Source: Mycobacterium lacus (GTDB lineage Bacteria; Actinomycetota; Actinomycetes; Mycobacteriales; Mycobacteriaceae). Taken from it: a stretch of DNA of 64,000 nt. The translations under genes were made by a program, and so were the position numbers. The notes beneath the pieces are model-generated. The model was given only the letters and a program-made list of their open reading frames with translations, was not told the DNA's origin and made no database searches. Positions within the stretch are counted from its first letter, which is position 1. Each line of letters opens with the position of its first letter. This document shows positions 1 through 8,392 of the stretch, piece after piece. Where the stretch lies: positions 3,295,952 to 3,359,951 of the forward strand of contig NZ_AP022581.1 of NCBI RefSeq assembly GCF_010731535.1, written 5' to 3'.

Positions 1-314
1 CGCCCATGCCGGTCAGCGACGCGTCGACTCGGTGAGCGCCGTGGTCGACAGCGACAGTCGAGTTGGCCAGCGCCAGATTGTGGTGGGCGCGAATGCCGAT
101 TTCCGTTGCGGAAAAAAAGACTTTGGCGCAGCGCGCCGACGCGCTCGGCGACGTCACGCATGGTCATGGCTCCACCGGAATCGACGACGTATACGCAGGC
201 GGCGCAGGCCCTCCACAGTTTGGCTTTAACCGCCATCATCGCCGGAGTCGTCAGACGGCTCGTCATGAGGTGCCGCACGGCGCGCATGCCGTCGCGCAGC
301 GTGACGTCACTGAT
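1..314 (-). pseudogene. 4-hydroxy-2-oxovalerate aldolase remnant
   Basis: Read on the minus strand, 314 to about 120 gives [15 protein letters not shown], the N-terminal active-site segment of the HsaF/DmpG/BphI aldolase family. It continues directly into [10 protein letters not shown] and [10 protein letters not shown]. After the A7 run at 112-118 the frame changes and gives [26 protein letters not shown], the family's metal-site HxHN region, up to the window edge. About 100 family residues are missing between the first two blocks, so there is an internal in-frame deletion plus a frameshift, and a TAA lies just upstream of the first block. The live enzyme cleaves 4-hydroxy-2-oxoacids at the end of aromatic or steroid meta-cleavage pathways. 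This copy cannot make it. The rest lies outside the window. Confidence 0.75.
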
Positions 315-691
315 TTAGCTATCATCAATCATGATGGGGTTCAGGCGATTTCGGCGGTGTGAGCGGCGATGCGCTCGGCGGTGCAGTTGCCGTCGAGGTA
401 ACGAGCACGTTGGCGGCGTCCGGTCATGTTGGGATTCGATCAGCGTGCCGTTGACGGGTTTGGACCCGTGATCGCGTGAAGCTGATCACCGAGCCGCCGG
501 ACGGTGAGCACTCGCGGATCCGGGAGCGAGAAAAGATTCCGAGTTCTAGATCGTGCCCCGGCCGGTTGGTGAGGTCGCCTGAAGCACTGGTGGGATGTTG
601 TGCCACTGGAGCACTGATCCATTAGGTTGTCGCCGGGTGTCCTCGGGCTCGACAGTGGTTGCACCACACGACAAGTCGAGGAGGGAGCCAG
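315..691. other. Gene-free stretch before IS110 transposase
   Basis: No convincing gene is seen here. The right part, roughly from 560 to 691, is probably the non-coding left end of the IS110-type element that follows, because a good ribosome binding site (gaggaggga) lies just before the transposase start. IS110-family left ends are known to encode a structured bridge RNA. Whether one survives here cannot be judged by eye. The exact left end of the element was not found. Confidence 0.35.
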
Positions 692-1905
692 ATGATCTTC
701 GTGGGCGACGATTGGGCCGAAGACCATCACGACGTGCATGTGATGGATGAGGCCGGGCGGCAGCTGGCGTCGCGCCGACTACCTGAAGGACTCAACGGAA
801 TCAGCCAGCTACATGCGCTGATCGCCGAACACACCGAGGAACCCGATCAAGTGGTGGTCGGCATCGAAACCGATCGCGGGCTGTGGGTAGCAGCACTTGT
901 CGCCGCCGGATATCAGGTATACGCGGTCAACCCGCTGGCCGTGGCCCGCTACCGCGACCGCCACCACGTCTCGGGCGCCAAATCTGATGCCTCCGACGCC
1001 AAACTGCTGGCCGATCTCGTGCGCACCGACCGGCACAACCATCGCAGCGTCGCCGGGGACAGCGCCGATGCCGAGGCGATCAAGGTGCTCGCCCGGGCCC
1101 ATCAAAGCCTGATCTGGACCCGCATCCGCCATACCAACGCCCTGCGGAACGCGCTGCGCGAGTATTACCCCGCGGCGCTGGAGACTTTCGACGATCTAGC
1201 GCACGGCGATGCGTTGGGGGTGCTCGACCGCGCACCAAGCCCCGAGCAGGCAGCGCGGATGTCTTTGGCGGCGATTCAATCAGCGCTCAAACGTGGTGGG
1301 CGCCAACGTAACGTAGCCGACCGCGCCAGAGAGATCCACGCCACGCTGCGCACCTGATCAGCTGACCGCTCCGGCCCCCGTCAGTGCCGCGTTGGCGGCC
1401 ACCACCCGTACCACCGTGGCCATCATCGCCGAACTCAACCGCCAGATCAGTGACCTCGAGGCCACCCTGGCACAGCATTTTGAGACACACCCGGACGCCG
1501 ACATCTACCTCTCCCTGCCAGGACTCGGTGTCATCCTCGGCGCCCGGGTGCTCGGTGAGTTCGGGGACGACCCGAACCGGTACACCGACGCCACGTCTCG
1601 CAGAAACTACGCCGGCACTTCACCGTTGACCATTGCCTCAGGCAACAAACGCGCGGTACTGGCACGCCACGTTGCGAAACCGCCGTCTGTATGACGCCAT
1701 CGACCTATGGGCGTTTTGCGCCCCATCCACCAGCCCCGGCGCCCGCGCGTACTACGACCAGCGCCGCGCGGCCGGGAACACCCACCATCAAGCGCTCCGC
1801 GCCCTGGGCAACCGTCTCGTGGGCATCCTGCACGGCTGCCTGACCCACCACAAAACCTACGACGAAAACACCGCCTGGGCGCACCGCACCGCGGCCGCGG
1901 CTTGA
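692..1905 (+). pseudogene. IS110-family transposase, frameshifted
   Basis: The ATG at 692 follows gaggaggga. The first frame has the DEDD-type (RuvC-like) catalytic domain of IS110 transposases: VGDDWAEDHHDV with the first acidic residues, GIETDRGLW, and SGAKSDASDAKLLADLVRTD. That frame stops at 1355-1357. The Transposase_20 domain with the SLPGLGVILGARVL segment and TSRRNYAGTSPLT continues in a second frame from about 1360, and the tail RRLYDAIDLWAF to the stop at 1905 lies in a third frame. Removing one base near 1354 and one near 1673 restores a single protein of about 400 residues, the usual length. The element looks inactive, unless the two single-base insertions are sequencing errors. 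Confidence 0.85.
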
Positions 1906-2435
1906 CGACTTACCACCGTCGGATGTCAAAAACCGCCGCAGCACCGCGCGGCCCCAACACTCCGGCGGCTGGTAGCTGCATCGCCCTGAAGGCGATCCGG
2001 GCGACCGAGAAGCGACCGACTGGACCAAGTCGAAGCGAATCCATTAGTAGTCAGCACGTCGAGGATGTAGCCCTCCTCGATGGCCGGCTTCGCGCTCGGA
2101 TTCCTGACTCAACTCCCGGCCTCCTCGCGGGTTGACGGTGCGTCAATGGACTCGGGACCGCCTGCAAAGTCGGCCAGCAACGCCCGCAACACGGTTGCCA
2201 ACTGTGCAAGTTTGTCTGTCAGGACCTGCCATACAAGGCTGTCGTCGACGTTCGCATACCCGTGAATCAGAATGTTCCGAAAGGCCACGATCCGCGGCAG
2301 CTCCGGAACCTGCGCCGCCAGGTCGACGTTGCTCTTCGCCAGTTGACTCAACGCCTCACCGACGATCTCGAATTGCCTATTCCCCGAATGTCTTCCAGGC
2401 TGCGAACTGACCCAGGAATCCCGCGGCGCGCAGCG

Positions 2436-3983
2436 CCCTCTCTGGCAGGGTTAGTTGAGACAGCAGGGTTCGAAAATATCTGACCAGGTATTGAGGGCAA
2501 GTAAGGATTGCAACGAACAATGACGGCGACTTTGGCTGAGGTCCGGAAGGGTAGCGCCGATGATGAAGGCGTGGGAACCGATTCGGCCCAGGGTCCGCGG
2601 GCGGATCGTCCCCGGCGGCGCAACTTCACCCCGGAGTACAAGGCGGCCATTGTGGCCGAGTACGACGCGTTGACCGAGCCGGGTGCGCGGGGTGCGCTGC
2701 TTCGGCGTGAGGGCCTGTACTCATCGCACATCGTGGAGTGGCGCCGAGCGCGCGACGCGGGCGCGTTGGCGGCTGGTCAGGCGGTCGTGGTAGGACCGCG
2801 ACCAGGCCGAGATCGAACGGCTACGGAAGCGGGCCGAACGGGCCGAGGCCGAGCTTGAACGCACGAGGGCCGCGTTGGATCTGGTGGGAAAAGCACACGC
2901 GCTCTTGGAGACGCTCTCCGAGCACGGGCACGCGGCCCGGGTCGAAGAAGTGATCGCACAGTTGCTGCCCGAGGTGGAGCGGCTGACCTCGACCGCGAAG
3001 GCGTGCGCGCTGCTGGGCAAGCCGCGCGCGAGCCTGTATCGGCAGCGCAACCGCCCTGCCGGTCCACGCCGCAAACCCGGGCCGAGCGGACCGCCGCCCA
3101 ATGCGCTCGACGCGGCCGAGCGCACGCAGATCCTTACGGTGTTGTGCCAGCCGCGCTTCGCCGACAAGGCGGTCGCCCGTGGGCCGAGCTGCTCGACGAG
3201 GGCGTCTACCTGTGCTCGCAGTCCACGATGTACCGGATCCTGCGCACGCACAACATGACCCGCGAACGGCGGCGGGTAGCCACACACCCGCCGCGGGTCA
3301 AACCCGAGCTGGTCGCCCACCAACCCAACGACGTGTGGTCCTGGGACATCACCAAATTGGCGGGACCGGTGCGCGGCGAGTTCTACCAGCTCTACGTGAT
3401 GCTGGACATCTTCAGCCGCTACCCCGTCGGCTGGCGCGTCGAGTACCACGAGGACGCCGACATCGCCCAGGACTGGATGGCCGAGCTGACCGCGCTACAC
3501 GGGCGGCCCGGCGCGATCCACGCCGACCGGGGTTCGGCGATGACGTCGAAGAACGTCGCCCAGCTGCTAATCGACCTCGGCGTGGCGCGCAGCCACTCGC
3601 GCCCACGGGTGTCAAACGACAACCCGTTCAGCGAATCCCAGTTCAAAACGCTGAAGTACCGCAACGATTTTCCCGAACGGTTCGACTCGATCGAGCACGC
3701 CCGCACCTGGTGCAAAGACTTCTTCGACTACCTGCGCCACGAGCACCGCCATTCCGCGCTCGGCCTGCACACACCGGCGTCGGTGTACTTCGGCACCGCC
3801 GCCGACATCCAGGCCAAACGAGCCCGGGTCATGGCCGATGCCTACGCCGCCAACCCCAACCGGTTTAGCAGCCCACCACAGCCCCCGAAACTACCGACCG
3901 CGGCATGGATCAACCCACCGACCCCACAACCGAAAATAGTGTCCACATAGTGAGACGCTGTCTCAAACACCTTGACAGCTACC
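2436..3983 (+). mobile_element. IS3-family element, copy 1 (in hepT)
   Basis: A 1548-bp element. Its ends were set by comparing the three copies: identity begins at CCCTCTCTGGCAGGG and ends at CTTGACAGCTACC. Inside the ends is an imperfect inverted repeat of about 22 bp sharing TTGAGACAGC. Flanks are AGCG (2432-2435) and GGCG (3984-3987), a 4-bp duplication with one mismatch; reading hepT through the junction favours AGCG as the original target. It is oriented opposite to hepT, in which it sits. Copies 2 (4901-6451, inverted) and 3 (13471-15030, direct) are nearly identical. Confidence 0.9.
2520..3950 (+). pseudogene. IS3-family transposase, copy 1
   Basis: The N-terminal half has the RNFTPEYKAAIVAEYDAL helix-turn-helix and a charged coiled-coil stretch. 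The C-terminal half has the rve integrase core with DDE residues in WSWDITKL, HADRGSAM and NPFSESQFKT. The consensus of the three copies would be one ORF of about 480 residues. In this copy the frame breaks near 2770 (bases missing from the GALDGLARSGG segment) and near 3180 (aagt missing in AVAQVWAEL). Around 2900-2960 this copy reads LSEHGHAARVEEV in one frame, which suggests the transposase is naturally a single ORF. Inactive as written. Confidence 0.85.
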
Positions 3984-4010
3984 GGCGCGTCCCACACGTA
4001 CTTTCGAGGA

Positions 4011-4319
4011 TCAGGCTGCATAGATCAGTTCTCGCGTCTGCATGACGCGCTGTCTGAAGTAGGGGTTCGCCAGGCCGGATGGTGTCACCACGTCAACCGG
4101 CCGGCCGATGATTTCTTCAAGCCCTTCCTTGAGCGCGAAGTAATGGTCGAAATCCGGTCCCACCTCGAACTCCACGAGCACGTCGACATCACTCGTGTCG
4201 ACGTCGAACGAACCGCTGACAACGGAGCCGAACACGTCCAAGCGGCGCACGGATAGCTCACGGCACAGCGCCTGAATCTGGTGTCGCCTCGACTCGACCA
4301 CCTCGTGCACCCCTGTCAC
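4011..4319 (-). CDS. mntA: MntA-type nucleotidyltransferase antitoxin
   Basis: A 102-residue minimal nucleotidyltransferase. It has the fold's signature GSVVSGSFDVDTSDVDVLVEF, which supplies the GS motif and the two catalytic Asp of the GSx10DxD pattern. Family members transfer AMP to the Tyr of the partner HEPN toxin (HepT) and so silence it. The stop overlaps the start of hepT by 11 bases, the usual antitoxin-first, toxin-second operon order. The gene looks intact, but its partner is broken, so it is probably an orphan antitoxin. It could still neutralise a HepT encoded elsewhere in the genome. No promoter was identified in the 250 bp upstream of it, a stretch with no other gene. Confidence 0.85.
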   Translation of the reverse strand: MTGVHEVVESRRHQIQALCRELSVRRLDVFGSVVSGSFDVDTSDVDVLVEFEVGPDFDHYFALKEGLEEIIGRPVDVVTPSGLANPYFRQRVMQTRELIYAA

Positions 4320-4900
4320 CTCCGCGTGTACATTGTGCCCGACCGGCGGGTCCAGCGCTCAAGGCAGTGGCCCGGGTTCGCAGAGTTGCGACCATCAGAC
4401 GGCACATTCCGTGACATGTCGGCGGCCACGGCTAGCTAGCGGCCAAGTTCGCTTCGGCAAGGCCATTGATTTCAACTTGAGTTGTGGTCGGTCCGCCAGG
4501 TAGCGGAGATCGCAGCAAGCAGCTCAAAACACGACGGCGGCGAGGCCGGCAGTGACTCGATGAGGAGCGCTAGCCAGCGTCGGCCCCGTACGTGTCGGCG
4601 AAGTGCAGCACGCGCGGTGCAAGAGGTGACTGCGACGGTGCCAACATACGGCGAGTGAATCCAGGGCCGGTTTGCAGAAAGTACATGCCGCGCCTGCCCT
4701 GAAACCGGCCGATCAGCTCCCGCACCGTTGCAGCGTCCTCGGCAACGCTCGGGTACAAGACTTTGTCCAGCCTTTCCTGCAGCGGATCCATCAGCGGCTG
4801 AATCGCCTTGATCATGTCTAGAACGCTGAGATCGCAATCCAGCTCTTGTAGCTCGCGACGCTTGAGCCAGGGATTGTTCCGGTTGTCTTTGATGAACTCC

Positions 4901-6451
4901 GGTAGCTGTCAAGGTGTTTGAGACAGCGTCTCACTATGTGGACACTATTTTCGGTTGTGGGGTCGGTGGGTTGATCCATGCCGCGGTCGGTAGTTTCGGG
5001 GGCTGTGGTGGGCTGCTAAACCGGTTGGGGTTGGCGGCGTAGGCATCGGCCATGACCCGGGCTCGTTTGGCCTGGATGTCGGCGGCGGTGCCGAAGTACA
5101 CCGACGCCGGTGTGTGCAGGCCGAGCGCGGAATGGCGGTGCTCGTGGCGCAGGTAGTCGAAGAAGTCTTTGCACCAGGTGCGGGCGTGCTCGATCGAGTC
5201 GAACCGTTCGGGAAAATCGTTGCGGTACTTCAGCGTTTTGAACTGGGATTCGCTGAACGGGTTGTCGTTTGACACCCGTGGGCGCGAGTGGCTGCGCGCC
5301 ACGCCGAGGTCGATTAGCAGCTGGGCGACGTTCTTCGACGTCATCGCCGAACCCCGGTCGGCGTGGATCGCGCCGGGCCGCCCGTGTAGCGCGGTCAGCT
5401 CGGCCATCCAGTCCTGGGCGATGTCGGCGTCCTCGTGGTACTCGACGCGCCAGCCGACGGGGTAGCGGCTGAAGATGTCCAGCATCACGTAGAGCTGGTA
5501 GAACTCGCCGCGCACCGGTCCCGCCAATTTGGTGATGTCCCAGGACCACACGTCGTTGGGTTGGTGGGCGACCAGCTCGGGTTTGACCCGCGGCGGGTGT
5601 GGCTACCCGCCGCCGTTCGCGGGTCATGTTGTGCGTGCGCAGGATCCGGTACATCGTGGACTGCGAGCACAGGTAGACGCCCTCGTCGAGCAGCTCGGCC
5701 CACACTTGGGCGACCGCCTTGTCGGCGAAGCGCGGCTGGCACAACACCGTAAGGATCTGCGTGCGCTCGGCCGCGTCGAGCGCATTGGGCGGCGGTCCGC
5801 TCGGCCCGGTTTGCGGCGTGGACCGGCAGGGCGGTTGCGCTGCCGATACAGGCTCGCGCGCGGCTTGCCCAGCAGCGCGCACGCCTTCGCGGTCGAGGTC
5901 AGCCGCTCCACCTCGGGCAGCAACTGTGCGATCACTTCTTCGACCCGGGCCCGTGCTCTCGAGAGCGTCTCCAAGAGCGCGTGTGCTTTTCCCACCAGAT
6001 CCAACGCGGCCCTCGTGCGTTCAAGCTCGGCCTCGGCCCGTTCGGCCCGCTTCCGTAGCCGTTCGATCTCGGCCTGGTCGCGGTCCTTACCACGACCGCC
6101 TGACCGGGCCAGCCCGTCCAACGCGCCCGCGTCGCGCGCTCGGCGCCACTCCACGATGTGCGATGAGTACAGGCCCTCACGCCGAAGCAGCGCACCCCGC
6201 GCACCCGGCTCGGTCAACGCGTCGTACTCGGCCACAATGGCCGCCTTGTACTCCGGGGTGAAGTTGCGCCGCCGGGGACGATCCGCCCGCGGACCCTGGG
6301 CCGAATCGGTTCCCACGCCTTCATCATCGGCGCTACCCTTCCGGACCTCAGCCAAAGTCGCCGTCATTGTTCGTTGCAATCCTTACTTGCCCTCAATACC
6401 TGGTCAGATATTTTCGAACCCTGCTGTCTCAACTAACCCTGCCAGAGAGGG
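4901..6451 (-). mobile_element. IS3-family element, copy 2 (in abiE gene 3)
   Basis: A 1551-bp copy in the opposite orientation to copy 1. It is flanked by a perfect 4-bp duplication CTCC at 4897-4900 and 6452-6455. Removing the element and one duplication joins the host gene in frame (…AFMPE + FIKDN…). With copy 1 it forms an inverted pair bracketing 917 bp that contains mntA and the 3' end of the host gene, an arrangement that could move as a composite transposon or invert by recombination. Confidence 0.92.
4934..6367 (-). pseudogene. IS3-family transposase, copy 2
   Basis: Same protein as in copies 1 and 3, starting at ATG 6367 and ending at 4934. This copy keeps the GALDGLARSGGRGKDRDQAEIERL segment that is damaged in the other two, and it reads without a break through RVEEVIAQLLPEVERL. 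It loses frame near 5813, where one C of a CCC run is missing (aaaccgggcc against aaacccgggcc), and again near 5600 where one CA of a short repeat is missing. The last 205 residues, with the DDE core, are open. The frame breaks all fall in short runs, as in the other copies. Confidence 0.85.
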
Positions 6452-6642
6452 CTCCGGCATGAACGCGCGGTCCACGTCGATCTTGACGTCGGGATCGGCG
6501 CTAACACTGACGTTGAAGCTCGATTCGAACACGCCAATGTCGCTGTGCTGCAATGCATCACGCAATGCCTCCAGCCACCGGTACTCAAACAAGGTGTGCT
6601 TGAGGTCGTCGAAGAGCGCTTTGATAAGGCGCGTGAGCATGC

Positions 6643-7648
6643 TCAGAGCCGCTCGCTATGGGCGCGGATCGTTTCGATGCACTCGTCGAAACTTGGCCGG
6701 TAGCCGTACACCAGTGCCATTGCTTGCGCGTATCCCCTGACCAATGCGGGGCGACACGACGACAAAGGATCCAGCAGTGGGCTTTCGCCGTATCCGCCGA
6801 CAGGCCTTGGCGTGTGGCTGAACCCAGCATCTGCGCTGTGTTTGTCAATATCGGCGGACAACCTCGCGATTCCTTCCGCACCGATTTCGTCAAGCGCCGC
6901 GATCACTTGCTCGGAGTTCAGCAGCCGCTGAATGTCATAAAGGTGTCGCCCGCCACGAACTAACCGTTCGAGGGCCTTTTCGTCGTGCGAGCGCGCTGCA
7001 GAATCGTGCAACAACGCGAGCTTTTCCAGCAGAGTCCGTTCGGGAGCAAGGACCTCCATGGACGGGCGCGAACTCGTCCCTGGCGTCGGCGGATTCTCCG
7101 AGCACCTCGACCGCGTGGTCGGCGACCATGGAACGAAGCATGTGCGTGGCCCTCGGGAAAGTTCCGCCGCGACAGCCCATCTCCAACAGGACACCGGGGC
7201 TGACAACTCCCGCGGCCTCATACCCGATTGCCGGGTACGTGTAACGAGTGTTGCGTTTCACGCCCGTCGTCGGCGCTCCCTCGGTCGTCACGTTAGCGGC
7301 GTCGAGCGCCAAGTGAACGGTAACCGCGTCGCGAATACCTTTGAGTACGCGATCTTTTGCGCCGGCACTTGCGTCGACAGGCGGGAAGCCCACAAGTAGG
7401 TCGACGTCTTCAGAGAATCGTTGGATCAGCCCATGTACCCTGCTGAGACTGGTTCCACCCTTAAAGATCGTGGTCACCAAATGGCGGGAACCGTCCCTGG
7501 CCTCGAGTTCAACCGGCGAAGTGGCTGCTCGCAGGACTTCTGTAACCCAGAAATCCTTCTCGACGAAAACCGCCCCGATACCCAGTGCATCTGCGGTGAG
7601 GCCGACGAGCGCTCTGAGGTCGTCGCGATGCTCGCGTAGCAGGGACAT
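6643..7648 (-). pseudogene. abiEii: AbiEii nucleotidyltransferase toxin, frameshifted
   Basis: The start ATG at 7648 overlaps the abiEi stop by one base (TGATG). The N-terminal part has FVEKDFWVTEVLRAA and FKGGTSLSRVHGLIQRFSEDVDLLV, the AbiEii/DUF1814 nucleotidyltransferase core (GGTSLS and DxD). At about 7065 the frame breaks: DEFAPV is followed one frame over by SMEVLAPERTLLEKLALLH, the conserved middle segment, which runs on to the stop at 6643. One base appears to be missing. AbiEii-family toxins such as the mycobacterial MenT proteins transfer nucleotides to tRNA and stop growth. Because the break leaves the conserved domain order intact, a sequencing error cannot be excluded. Confidence 0.85.
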
Positions 7649-8271
7649 CAAGCGCGACCGACTGCGCTGTCCACCGTTTCGCCCATAAGCTTGGCAAAAT
7701 TCTTTCGCGCGGTGGGCGAGCGTTCACAAGCGATCGCATCACTCACTGCTGCAGGCCGGATCTTGCGAGCCCGAACGGCGTTGTCGTAGGCGGATACGAG
7801 CGCCGGCCAACCATCGTCAACCGTTGCTTCCCAATCGCCACGGAGAAGCTCAAGCAGTGCGATCTCCGTGTAGCGAAGCTTGCGCCGACGCATATTGTTG
7901 CGCCTAGAGACCTTCACGCCAGGCACCGATGTAGGAACCGGACCTGCGACCGTCAGTGTGGGCTGACTCGGTACCTGGGTAGTTAAACCGAGAGCCCGAG
8001 CGGCGCTATACCCGCAGGGGCCGACACCGATGGCGCCAAGCACCTCGGCAGCGATCTCTTCCGAGGACGGTCGGGTCATCCCATAACGCGTCTTGGCGCC
8101 CTTGTAGTAGAGGCCCTTGCGGATGGGCAGGAGATCGCCCGCTTTGTGAGCACGCGATACTGCTGAGCTTTTCGCAGCAGGCGTACCTGGCAGATCGTTT
8201 ACATGCACGAATCTGCCGGGCGGCACTTTAGCCAGGGCCATTCCCGGACTCATCGCCGTGGCGGTACCCAT
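7648..8271 (-). CDS. abiEi: AbiEi antitoxin / transcriptional regulator
   Basis: A 207-residue DUF6088/AbiEi-type protein. The N-terminal part has a winged-helix DNA-binding segment, with SAVSRAHKAGDLLPIRKGLYY typical of this family (AvsRalkrGe…ikrGlY). The C-terminal part (YSAARALGL, PTLTVAGP, RRRKLRYTEIALLELL) is the domain linked to toxin neutralisation. AbiEi proteins bind repeats in their own promoter and repress the operon. The gene is intact, while the downstream toxin and third gene are damaged. A 120-bp spacer to the helicase gene, which is divergently transcribed, holds both promoters. Confidence 0.85.
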   Translation of the reverse strand: MGTATAMSPGMALAKVPPGRFVHVNDLPGTPAAKSSAVSRAHKAGDLLPIRKGLYYKGAKTRYGMTRPSSEEIAAEVLGAIGVGPCGYSAARALGLTTQVPSQPTLTVAGPVPTSVPGVKVSRRNNMRRRKLRYTEIALLELLRGDWEATVDDGWPALVSAYDNAVRARKIRPAAVSDAIACERSPTARKNFAKLMGETVDSAVGRA

Positions 8272-8351
8272 GACATGAAAGTGTATCGAGTTTCTAGCAT
8301 CGAGTCGAATGAGTCGACTCCAAGCTCGGCGGGGGCTTCGCCCTGTCGGAC

Positions 8352-8365
8352 CCTTCGACTAGCGT
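8352..8365 (+). promoter_or_regulatory. Shared promoter motif before helicase gene
   Basis: The 14-mer CCTTCGACTAGCGT occurs here and again at 16897-16910 before the DUF499 gene. It ends in TAGCGT, which fits the mycobacterial -10 pattern TAnnnT. It lies 27 bp before the GTG start here and 32 bp before the ATG there, leaving room for a short leader with a ribosome binding site in each case. It is likely the -10 region of two co-regulated promoters. An operator function is also possible. Confidence 0.6.
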
Positions 8366-8392
8366 TGTTTGGCTAGCAACCGGGAGGCGAAC

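Larger units (their letters stand above)
2109..4021 (-). pseudogene. hepT: hepT toxin (DUF86 HEPN RNase), IS-interrupted
   Basis: The gene starts at ATG 4021, overlapping the end of mntA by 11 bases, and reads MQPDPRKYVWDA before the insertion sequence at 3983. The rest resumes at 2431 and ends at 2109. It contains RQFEIVGEALSQLAK and FRNILIHGY, the HEPN R-X4-H-X-Y motif; R and H are the RNase residues and Y is the residue AMPylated by MntA in characterised HepT/MntA pairs. Joining the two parts gives DALRAAGFLGQFAAWKTFGE, then a TAG. The conserved C-terminal half begins one frame over, with about 12 family residues missing near 2380. The toxin is therefore broken twice: by the IS3-type insertion and by a separate out-of-frame deletion of about 35 bp. 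Confidence 0.85.
4570..6640 (-). pseudogene. Third gene of abiE operon, IS-interrupted
   Basis: Two halves of one gene of about 170 codons are split by IS copy 2. The 5' half starts at ATG 6640, two bases after the abiEii stop, with MLTRLIKALFDDLKHTLFEY. The 3' half runs from 4896 to the stop at 4570. Rejoined at the CTCC duplication the reading frame is continuous. The product is Leu/Arg-rich, has no clear transmembrane segment and no motif I recognise. Its position, tightly coupled behind the toxin, suggests a co-transcribed accessory factor of the AbiE locus. The function is unknown. Confidence 0.75.

Noticed and set aside
2443-3977. IS ends at TGGCAG…TTGACA
   Set aside because: All three copies share 7 further bases on the left and 6 on the right, and perfect 4-bp duplications appear only when those bases are counted as part of the element.
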